A stretch of DNA of 64,000 nucleotides from Thunnus maccoyii (taxonomy: Eukaryota > Chordata > Actinopteri > Scombriformes > Scombridae). The notes under the pieces were generated by a model. The model did not search any database. It was not told where the DNA came from and worked only from the letters and a program-made list of their open reading frames with translations. Positions 54,160 through 64,000 of the stretch are shown one piece after another. Both the position numbers and the translations under genes were made by a program. The stretch is from NCBI RefSeq assembly GCF_910596095.1, contig NC_056548.1:7341151-7405150 (forward strand), written 5' to 3'. Each line of letters begins with the position of its first letter. The stretch's first letter is position 1.

Positions 54160-54740
54160 GACAGATCAGATGCGATACTGTATAGAAGACAAGAGGAATG
54201 AATGCATTGATGGGCTGGAAGATAGAGGGATGAAAGGATGAAGAGATGGATGAAGGAGTGAAGGAACTTAGAAGTAGGAAAGGATGAGAATTGAGTGATG
54301 GATTAAATGACTGAGAGACGAGCGAAAGAGATACAGAAGCTGGAGAAGAGGAAGAACGCAGGATAGGTGAACAGACTAAAGAACGAACTGATCAATGGAC
54401 AGATAGATGAATGGATAGGGAGACGGAAACAAGAATAGAATATGAATGAAGAAAAAAGGAAGCAAGAATAGAACATGGAAAAAAGATTGCAGGTTATAAT
54501 AGAGGATATGGAAGGACAAAGTGATAGATTGGTTATTGGAAAAGAGGAAGGGGAAAAAAAAGGAGTGATGAGCCACACAAAGATGGGGAGAAAGGTGCGC
54601 AAGAAAAGAAGGAGCGGAGGGATCGGTGAATGGATGAATGGTTGGATAAAAGCACAGAATGGTCAATGGATGGAGGAGAGATAAAGTGATGGAGTGACTT
54701 GTTGAAGTTTGAAAGGAGGAGTGGGTGGATGAGTTTAGTT
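54160..54740. repeat. Second degenerate GGAT/GA-rich tract
   Basis: Irregular GATGGATGAA/GGATGAGT words and purine-rich runs over about 580 nt. Minus-strand frames here read as Ser/Pro/Phe-rich low-complexity protein and are not genes. Confidence 0.65.
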
Positions 54741-54899
54741 TATCATCCTTTTGGAAAGTGTCCATGGTGATTGTCAGAAGAACAAAACAACAAAAGACAT
54801 TACAGTTTAAGACAGATACTCCACTTAATATCCCACCACATCATCACCAACAATCAAAATCAAGCACTACAACAAGATAAGAGTGACTGGAAGGTATGG

Positions 54900-55465
54900 A
54901 GGATCTCTGAGCAGGGGACATGGCACAAAGGTACTGATGGTAATAACTCATATTCACCATGGAGAGGGTGTGATACGTCACTGAGGATTTCCCGCCCTTT
55001 CCTCACCTCTCAGGACTTGCTGAGAAGTGTCATACTGTGTTGTTGTTGACCCACAATCTTACTAGACATATGAACAATCTTATTTAGATCACTCGTGTTA
55101 ACTACAGACAGTAAGGAACACCGAGCAATAAAACAGAAATGCTCTCCACATATAAACAGTAGAAAGGAACCAGTATCTGTCTCCTCGCTGTATAATCGTT
55201 GTAATCCCTTCCTGTAAATGAAGCCTGTGTTTGATGACAGTTTAACATCAATCACTGTCCCTAGATATTTATTTTCGTTTACAACTTCAATACATTCGCC
55301 GTTGAACGCTACTCGACGGTGCGACTCTGCCTGTTCTGAAATCAAAAACAATTTTGTCAGTTTTCTCGGTATTTAACTGAAGAAAACTGGCCTGACACCA
55401 ATCAAAAAACGATTCCGCACATCCACGATACTTTATTTCATCTTCGGTGATCAAACCAACAACGG
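54900..55465 (-). pseudogene. L2-like LINE reverse transcriptase relic
   Basis: Reading the minus strand, VGLITEDEIKYRGCAESFFDWC then SFLQLNTEKT and DFR match the region after the RT active site in fish L2-type elements (vGLI...WC..n.LqLNv.KT...DFR). The frame then shifts at about 55330. It continues with GECIEVVNENKYLGTVID, RKGLQRLY and LNKIVHMSSKIVGQQQ, and after another frame change ILSDVSHPLHGEYELLPS. The catalytic FADD box is absent, both ends are truncated and the frame is broken twice, so it is a dead fragment. Confidence 0.85.
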
Positions 55466-55616
55466 GAGACAGAAGATGGACGTGTGGAGAGATGTAGAGG
55501 TGTAAAAATAAAGAAATGGACAGATGAGTGGTTCCACTGTTTTCTACAACTGTCAAATCAAGAAGCTTCGTTGCAAAGACGTTATCTCCTTCACTGAGGA
55601 TTAGTTGTCATTAGGA

Positions 55617-55617
<1 letters not shown>

Positions 55618-55650
<33 letters not shown>
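55618..55650. repeat. (AC)n microsatellite
   Basis: A 33-nt pure AC tract upstream (on the minus strand) of the L2 relic. Confidence 0.95.
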
Positions 55651-55652
<2 letters not shown>

Positions 55653-58600
55653 GCATACGTATTAGATATCTACACCCGTACTGTGCATCCACCTACAAAC
55701 ACAAACATTTGCATGTGCACTGTGAGTGAAAACACCACACAAGGATCACAGCAGACAACCAGAGTGTTTCCTGCAGCTCAGAGTGAGGCATTAAATAATA
55801 ACGGCTCAGGATTTGCAGCTGAGCGGCCGCCGTCAGTCCAAACACACACTGTCGGCCTCTGAGAGAAACAAGATGACAAAGACGGATGCTTCAGCTGCCT
55901 TTATTATCTTTCAATATGCAGGCTGTGTAACGCGTCCGTCATCTTGTTATGCAGTATCCATGTCTCTGACGGCGTGGAATCGGAAGGAGTCAAAATGTTG
56001 AGCACACGCCATACTTCATCTTCTGAGGCAGCGCTGCTAGACTGAATGAACTGATCATTTAACTGAATGCGGGATGATTTCACTCGAGGTCTTTCACGCC
56101 TGAAAAGTCGTGTTTTTAATCTTGCAAGGCTAATTATAGTCACTATGTGTAACGTTTTGACATCAATAAATCTTTAACACATTCATTTTGAGATATTAGG
56201 GTGATTACTGTAAACAAATACAATCATTGCCAAGAAAACTGGCAGCCTCCACCAGTCACAACACTGTATTTTCATGTTGCGTGCCAGCGAGTTGAGTTTA
56301 GCCTGAAATCTGGCGGTTTGTTTACAAAGTAGGGGAAGGATGATAAAGAAAAAGGGAGCTGAAGAGGGAGCTAGAACAAGAAAACGATGGAGAAAATCAT
56401 TTCAAATATACAAAACAAATTTGCTGCGGCTGTTTTCCCTCAGCTTTGACCTCCGTTTTGAGAATGAAGGAATCAATAAATCCGTTATTCCATATTAAGT
56501 TTAATCTGTATCTCTGATGACGGCTGGTTGGGAGAGCCTGCGAACCCCAGAGACACACTAGAGACGCTCCTAATCGGCCCATATGCTGCATTTCACATGG
56601 GACAGTTTCTCATATTAACAAATCTTGTTCCTTTCGCCATTTCTGCCTGACTCTCTGGTAGGTCTCTCTCTTTATCCAGCCTCTCTGACATTCTTTTAAA
56701 CCTGGCTGCCTCTCTGTCTGTACTTCACTATCTCTCCTTTATCATTTTGTGATATTTTGTGATGAATTCATATACTGTTATAACGTCAGATGTCAACGTT
56801 AAACATAATCAAAGTTCCAAAACCCGTGAGTTGTTTGCGTTCGGATTGGATTTCATCTCAAACGTGCACGGATGTATTTGAAAAGTTGACATTTTGAATA
56901 AAGAACGAGAAAAAGAAGCAAAATCCTTCTAACTGCTGTTTGTTTATGTTGCCTCTGGAACCGGCAGAAGTCAACAGCTAATGAATCAGAGCATAGTGGG
57001 CTCATCAGGAGGGGGGGCTTTAAAGAGACAGGAGCTAAACCGGTCTGTTTCAGACAGAGGCTGAACTGAGGGGTTTTTTTTTAACTGTAAGTCATGCAAA
57101 GATATTCCAGTAGAGCCCCAGAATATAAACGGACCTGGATATGTGCATGATACGTCCCCTTTAAATGCTTCTTCTCCTCAAGTTATATCCCACAATCACC
57201 TGTATAATGGTACAACCGAACCAAAATACAACATGCCATTCTTGATTTGAATATAAAAACTGTATGCTATAATTGACATTGTTGATTAACAGGACTTTCT
57301 CTGTTATTGGCAAAATGTCAAGTTTTCTGTCCCTGACTTTGAAAAGGGCCCTGCAGGTTGACAACTTATTTCTGGTAGCTCAAAATTGACCCCTTTCTAT
57401 GCAAATAAGCCTCGATGAAAAAACAGTCTAATTCACAAAGACCAGCACTAATTGCCACACGCAATTAGGGTGGAGTTATTAGCGTCTTCAGATAATTGGT
57501 GTTAACTGCAAGCACACTCACTCCTCACTCACTCTCTCTCTTTCTCTCTCTTCAAATCTTCAAGCTTGTGAGGCTTGAATTGATATTGAATGATATTAAG
57601 GACGAAATCTACAGTCAGACTTGGGGGGGATCAAGTGGGGCTGTGGGCTTATCTTGGATTTAAAAATAAAAATAACCGCGCTGACGGAGCTCAGGATTCA
57701 TCCATACAGTAAAGGGCTGCTTTATTACAAACAATTCCACCATATAAACCTGGAATCTGTGTGTAACAGCTGACCTGTGTAGATGTGTAGCAGAACATTA
57801 ATTACTGTCAGATCCTGACCGATCAGATGTTAATGAAGTTACTGCTGCCGTGTGATGCTGCAGCCAGCTGTGGGCAACAAACAGAACATCAGTGCTGATG
57901 TTTCTTTGAACAACATTACTGTAAAATTCAGACATTGATCTAACATGTTTCAGACCTGCCTGAGTCACATTAATAGCTGTATTTTCAGTAGATCATGTTA
58001 TAGATACAAAACACTAGAAATGTTAAGGAAGCAAAATACATGAAAGTTGGTCTGTGATTGTGGAGAGCTCTGTGTGTGCGCTCCTCTGTTAATTAAAGAC
58101 ACGCAATTTAAGGCTTTTGTGCTCTCTGCAGTTTTCATTATGAACCAATCTATGTGCTGAAATGTAGAGAAAACACTGGAAACAGCTCCGCTCACTCGAT
58201 CAGATGCGAAACAAGGGTGAATTGCACTCCGCTGAACTACTTTATGGGCGTGTTTGCGCTGGCATGTCATTAGTGCAAAATCTTTTGTGAATTGGACATT
58301 AAAACAGGGCAGATTGTGGGTTCAAACGCTGTGGAGTTCACTATTAGTGAGTGAAATCCAATCTTTGGGGATTTGGCACAAGAAATTATTAGATTTCAGA
58401 ATAGCACAAGTGTGACCTGATTTTTTTTCCCTCTTCAAGCTTTATTTTAGAGCAATTTATTGTCTGTAGGTATCAAAAACAATTATTTGCAAAACTCCAG
58501 AAGGGTTTTCTGGTTTGGCTCATATAGACAATGTCAGCATCTGTTCTGAAATTTATCTACCATATACTAAAAATGGACCAGTCTGCTTCAGGTCAGACTG

Positions 58601-61600
58601 CACTATAAATAAACTAAACCAAACCACATGCATACATTTTTAATAATCAATGTCATCATCTTTAGTACTTTGAACTTGCACTTAGTTATTGACTCTGAAT
58701 GAGCCATCATCCCTCACTTTGTCTTTGCAGTCTTGCTGTCCTTTTATAGTATGAAAGTCTGTATTTGTTTACACTGGAAGCAGATGGACTCCCCTTTCAT
58801 ATAGATTCACAGTTGACTGGTGGAGATTTTAATGTTTCAGTTTGATTAAGACCAGTTGGCAGCTTAATTCAACTAAATTTTAAGGGAAAATTATTGAGCT
58901 AATTATATATTGAGAAGAAAAACATTGGGAAAAATATCCTCGCTGATTCTCTCGCTACCTCTCGTCTCCTGACTACCTTCGCTCTGTACTCTCTCTTCTC
59001 TCACTTCCTTCCTCTCTTCCTCCACACTTCTCCCTGCTATTTTTACATTTCTCTCATCCCCTGCCTCCCTGTGTCTGTCTGTCTGTCCTGTCTTTCTTTC
59101 TTTTTTCCCCTCATCTGGCTGATTCGTACAGTCCAGATGTCACGCTGTGTTGTGCGGATCAAGTGGAGACAAGCTCCCTCGACTTGTTAACAGTCTGTTT
59201 ATTCTACAGCCATATCAGCCTCGCTGCCGTGTCAGCAGCAGGCAATTACAGAGCAGATTACCAACCCTGATAATGTCATCAGACGAGGCCTTGCGCACAA
59301 ATACACACATAGTGGACGTACACATATACACTCAGACACAAAAAAAGACAGATTTATACACAAGTTCACAAGTTCACAGCTCTCTCACCGACGTATACAT
59401 TCACACACTTACTCACACACTATTAGCTGTTAGCTCTGTACTTAAGTCAAATTTTAAATGCACTTTTCTTGCACTTTTACTTAAAGAGAGGATCTGGTTA
59501 CTTAATCCTTCACTAACTATTAGCATCATTACATATCTGAGCTCTATCCCTTTATAAAAAATATATAAAGCTAATTTCATTCTTCACTCAAAAGCTGAAA
59601 TTTTAAACAATCCTCTTGCAAACTGGCAAGAATGTTTTCCAGATCTTTAAGGACATTTTCAACCCTAAAAGGAACACATATACATGTCGATAAACGCTCC
59701 GCCGTGGGGGTTCTCTCTATGGGCACACTGTGCTGGACTTGTGCTGAGTTCATCAGGGAGGGAAGCGGCTCTCAGGCTGCTCAGCGTGATGTATTGTGGC
59801 CACTGCGCTGACATCATTGATGTAACCCTGAGCACTGATTAACGGCCCTGCTTGGCCAAGGCGCACAGACAGAGCCACGGTCGCCTCCAAGTCATCTCGT
59901 CGGCTTTTCACAGAGGCAAAGCCCCAAGGATGCTCCCGAAGCCCTCAATATCCACTTATCATACGCAACATTAATATCTGCAACATTATTATCCATTTTC
60001 CACAGAGGACTGCAGCGGAAGTAACTTATTTTTGTTAATACTTTCATGTCTTTCCCTTTGGGTATGAGTCCACTTGCTTATGAATATTTTATCATGTGTA
60101 TTTAAAGAATTTTGTTCCTAAATGAGATATCCTCAAGAATGGCTGTTACAACATAATTAAAACAAATGATTATGCAATGTAAGTCTTTTGTTGACACAGT
60201 AGTTACGACTTTCAAGACTGAACCAACTATTTCATCTATTTATTGTGTAAATATTGAACGACGACCTTCAGGAAATGATTGTTCCCTAAAATGGATTTCT
60301 GTATATCAATAGAAAAATAAAAATCATTAAATCCTTCTTTTACACACTTATTTGTTCATACAAACAGATTATGGGAGAAGGGGTTGCTGGGCACAGATAT
60401 GTAGAAGTCCCCAACCACTTCTATACAGGAGCAAGACCTCCAGACTGAAAGAGTAGTCATTTTGCGTCTCTTTCAGTGACATTTTGCAGGTGAACTAGAA
60501 CTCTTCGGTGCTGCTGTTGCACCTGAGCCTCAGTATTTAGTTCATGCTGGAGATGAAGAGAAGCTGTCTGACTCCTACCCAAAGCTTCCTGCCACAGCAG
60601 ATCCACTCTGACATTCATCTGCACGGTTATTATACAAAAAACTCCAGCACATTATGCAAAATAATATTATATGAACCCGTCAGGTGCAGGTTCTGTTTGC
60701 TTAAGCAGAGCTATTCTACTGTAAAACTGACTTAAATTGCTTTGATGTTACTGTATTTAAATGAAATGTTAGTGTAGCTGCAGTATGTTGTGCAGCTGTA
60801 ATAGGAGGGAATTATTAAACAAAAAAATATTGGAATGGATTTGGTTGACATATATATCTATATATATATATACAGTATATACTGTACTTATTAAAAGAGT
60901 TCTGTGACTTTCCAACAAGGAGTGTTAACGGTCACATCAATCAGAGACTTTGCCTGTGCTTGCTTTGTAATCTATCCATGGCTTTTCATAGCAACCACAC
61001 ACACTCTACCCATTCATACCTATGAGGCTAAGCCACCCAAAATAAACTATTTTGGTAAAAAAATAAATCAAGTCAGGGGTTAAATCATCACTGGGAGCTG
61101 TCCAGCATGAAAGAGCCACATCTTCTCTGCTGTAAGAAAAATGCAGAGCACCTGATTTGCACCTCCTCAGAGCACTAGGTGTGTCTGGGGTGGGTGGGTG
61201 GGGTTGAGAAGGTCATCACTGACATCGACATTAATGAGAGCCCACGTAGAAGGTTGGTGCCCCTGCTAGCCCTTGCCTGTGCGTTAAGACAGTCCTGACA
61301 CCGCTGTGTGCCACCGGCATGGCAGGTAGCAGCGCGGCTCATCCATATCTCCATGCTGAGAACAGCCCCCACACACCTCTCAGGAACAATTACTGCTCTT
61401 CCAGCTCCTCATCACAGATGGTGAGGGCTTTCAGAGCGACTCCCCCTTCCCCTCCTCCCCCCTCTTCTCCCTCCTCTCCTCTATCTGTGGCTCATTGTCT
61501 CTCTGGCTGACTGTGTCTGTCTCTCTCCACCTCTCTGTCTTTTTTCATACTCAGACTATTTCTGTCGCTCCCTCCTCCCTCCGTCTCTACAGTCGTCGTC

Positions 61601-64000
61601 CTCCTCCTCCTCCTCTTTCCCCACTTTCCCCCTCTCTCTGCCTCTCCCAGCTCGAAATTCAACAGTTCAATTTAAATCCATTACACCTAAGCCCCTGACA
61701 GAGTGTGGCATCCATGGTAACGGTTACTAGACAACAATCTCGCTGTGACTCTGCTTCCCCAGCGAGGCCACAGGCGTCAGGGAGATGCACTGGAGGCATG
61801 TGGGGCGTTTTGACGTAAATGCTTGTGTCATTCGCTAAGTGACAGGTCCAGTCCTTCAACTGCAACCCCAATCCGGGAGGGGAAGAGATCACAACATAAA
61901 TCACATCAAGCCGATGGAATGAAACGTATTTGTTTAAAAGCAGAGGGATGAATCTAATTTGATAACAATACGGCCTCCTTCTATTGCCATTCCCTGTGCA
62001 TGGCTGCCCTGTAACCCGCCTATCTGCTGAGTAAATGTGGATAAGAATGCAGCAGCAGCAGCTGAAGTAGCCCTACTTCATGGCTCCGTCCTTGAAGAAA
62101 GAGTAAAGACACAGTAAATCACCAACACGTCGTCTCACATCCTACACTAACTACTGCACAACATCACAGTAATCACAGCGGAGAAAGTCAGCTCTGACCT
62201 CCACACTCATGAGGCGGTGCTGTAAGTACACGCTGCAGTTTCACTATTGTCTAGCTTCATGGAAAGTTGGGCAAACAATGTACATAAAGATAAAGATGCA
62301 CAACGAAAATATGCAAGGTTATAATCACAATCAGGGATAATTAAAGGGACTGTTCATGCAGTGCTTCCCACAATAACACTGCATCACTGAATTAGCATAT
62401 AATTGCATGTTGATACAATCAATGCTGCTTTGACAGTTTGCTCAGCGCCACCAAAGGGGGAAAAACATCCCGTATATCTTCTATGCAAGAAGAGACATCT
62501 GCCTTTTAACAGATGCAACACCCAATCTTGCTAAATGATTTCTGGCATTGTTGAGCTTATTATCAATCTGAAAAACATTTTCTAATCAAATCTTTTTTTT
62601 TTTTTTTTTAAAGAATGTTAATAACCCATTTTTTAAACTTTTAAATGACTAATTTCAATCAAAGCAAGGCAGTAATGTAGAAAGTGCATTAACTCTTCAT
62701 AACCTTCATTATTATGTCACACCCTGTCGCTGACATTCCTCCTTGTGACCCCAGAAAGAAGTGGAGCTTTAATGAAGTCAGGGTCTGCAAATGCATGAAT
62801 AGTGCTGGGCTCCCATTTGAATTAAATCTATTCATCCGTGCCAGTGTGATTTCTCTGTGGTACTGAGGCACCCGAAGGCCCTCTGAGTCGTGACATTTGT
62901 GCCATGGCTGGTGGAGCAGGCAGGGAGGTGAACACCCATCTGCCTATATCCCTGACCACCAATTCCAAACCCAGAGCGATACGTAGGCTCAGACTGGAAT
63001 GAAAAAAGATAACGGGAGGGAAAGAAAAGCATACAGTATAAGTCAGATGTGTTTGTGGCGTGAGGTTTTCCTGCAGATATTTACACATGTTCCCTAACAG
63101 GAGGAATAACAAGAAGAACCTGAGTGTTGTATTAAGTGACGGTGGGCATTTTGTGATGAACACCTTTGCAGTTAAACACATGAGCAAACACGGACACACA
63201 TACACAAACAAAAACTGGGTGCATATCTCAGTCTCACTGACTGAATCCTGCAGGTCACCTGTGACAAACAGTCTTTGGAGCGTATTTCGTGATTACATAA
63301 TAATCTTTACTTAAATCCATTTCTTGCATGGGGAATAGTATCAGTGTCACACCATTCTAATTTCGGAAGTCTCTTGACATATTAAGGTAATCCCTCACAG
63401 ATTTCAATATTAATTATGTCATCGGTATTCAAAGAGAGCCTTGTGCACTTTGAAAATAAGTCGAGGACGAACCCAGAGACTTTGCTGACAACAGAGAAGG
63501 GATTTAACAGATTTGAGACAGGGAGCAAACTGCTAACCCCCCTACCATCTGATGCAAGCTCATACAGCAGGTGTGCAATGTGCAACACAGATCCCAGCAA
63601 TTACGATGAGGAAAAATAGTGCATCAGAGATGTTCTCCGAGCTTGATCTCATTGCTCAAATGTCAAGGCAGTGATTTAGAGAAAGAATTGGGCGATGCAA
63701 CACAATCCTCAAAGCATTGAACTGTATTTCCATTGTAGCTAATTGACTCAATTTTAGGGGCTATTTCCGCACTGCACTCAAGTGTATTGTGTTGTGTTTT
63801 GTATGGTGTGTGGTGCAGGATTTTTGTATTAAAAAAGTCACCAACTCTAGAGTAAACATCAATTTAAGGTTAAACTCACACTGCTGACCTCCATATGTAA
63901 ATCCAAACCGTGGCTAATAATATTTCTCATATCAATTCATATCTGACATCATATCTGACACCAATTTGAACCAAGATAATGTTCAAAAGACACATATATA

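Larger units (their letters stand above)
47720..64000 (-). other. slc8a3: slc8a3 intron (at least 16 kb)
   Basis: No exon was recognised. The stretch holds MITEs (48771-49065, part at 51338-51518), a dispersed repeat (about 51515-51700), an L2 relic (54900-55465), CA microsatellites, GGAT-rich tracts (53085-53430, 54160-54740), CT-rich tracts (58960-59115, 61430-61660) and an AT repeat at 60850-60890. Open frames such as 49453-49713, 59147-59557 and 62828-63211 have no recognisable domain. Confidence 0.65.

Noticed and set aside
54303-54765. Ser/Pro/Phe-rich minus-strand frames
   Set aside because: Low-complexity GGAT/GA tract; no domain and no splice context.
55904-56143. 79-aa minus-strand frame near the L2 relic
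   Set aside because: It contains a SEDEVWRVL segment faintly like the linker before a LINE RT, but the rest does not match, so it was not joined to the relic.
58300-58340. GGGTTCAAAC B-box-like word suggesting a tRNA or SINE
   Set aside because: No A box at the expected distance and no cloverleaf.
47720-64000. slc8a3 alternative exon A/B or the large exon 2
   Set aside because: I looked for NFF.ALGEP/LGEP-type coding sequence and saw none; a profile search would be decisive.

Overview
This window is vertebrate nuclear DNA from a ray-finned (teleost, probably percomorph) fish. The evidence is multi-exon genes with GT-AG introns whose proteins match vertebrate families nearly end to end, abundant (CA)n microsatellites, and dispersed repeats of types typical of teleosts (hAT-type MITEs, an L2-like LINE relic, a tRNA-derived SINE). 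Nothing prokaryotic, viral or CRISPR-like was seen. All family and human comparisons are from memory; no search was run.

Layout. 1-1908: first coding exon and intron 1 of pcnx1 (minus strand), with its 5' region to about 2.3 kb. 2.4-4.0 kb: two nearby copies of a composite hAT-type element. 5039-8704: complete med6 (minus, 8 exons, 246 aa). 8.7-10.3 kb: divergent med6/ttc9 promoter interval. 10305-13995: complete ttc9 (plus, 3 exons, 247 aa). 14.0-19.1 kb: convergent 3' regions and repeats. 19143-32827: complete map3k9 (minus, 11 exons, 1054 aa). 33-39.7 kb: AT-rich DNA between map3k9 and slc8a3, part of it probably slc8a3 3' UTR. 39706-47716: the last five coding exons of slc8a3 (minus), including an 18-nt micro-exon. 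47.7-64 kb: intron of slc8a3 holding repeats and low-complexity DNA; the large upstream slc8a3 exon is not in the window.

The five genes are the neighbours found on human chromosome 14q24 (SLC8A3, MED6, TTC9, MAP3K9, PCNX1), which supports the paralogue assignments. The order or orientation differs from human and implies at least one inversion. The genes do not form one pathway: Pecanex-like membrane protein, Mediator head subunit, TPR protein, JNK-pathway kinase and Na+/Ca2+ exchanger.

No undescribed biological system is evident. The best leads are a nested hAT-in-hAT element that appears to have moved as one unit, a perfect 39-nt palindrome inside a MITE, a strong-context uORF ahead of pcnx1, the slc8a3 micro-exon, and several fold-back elements.
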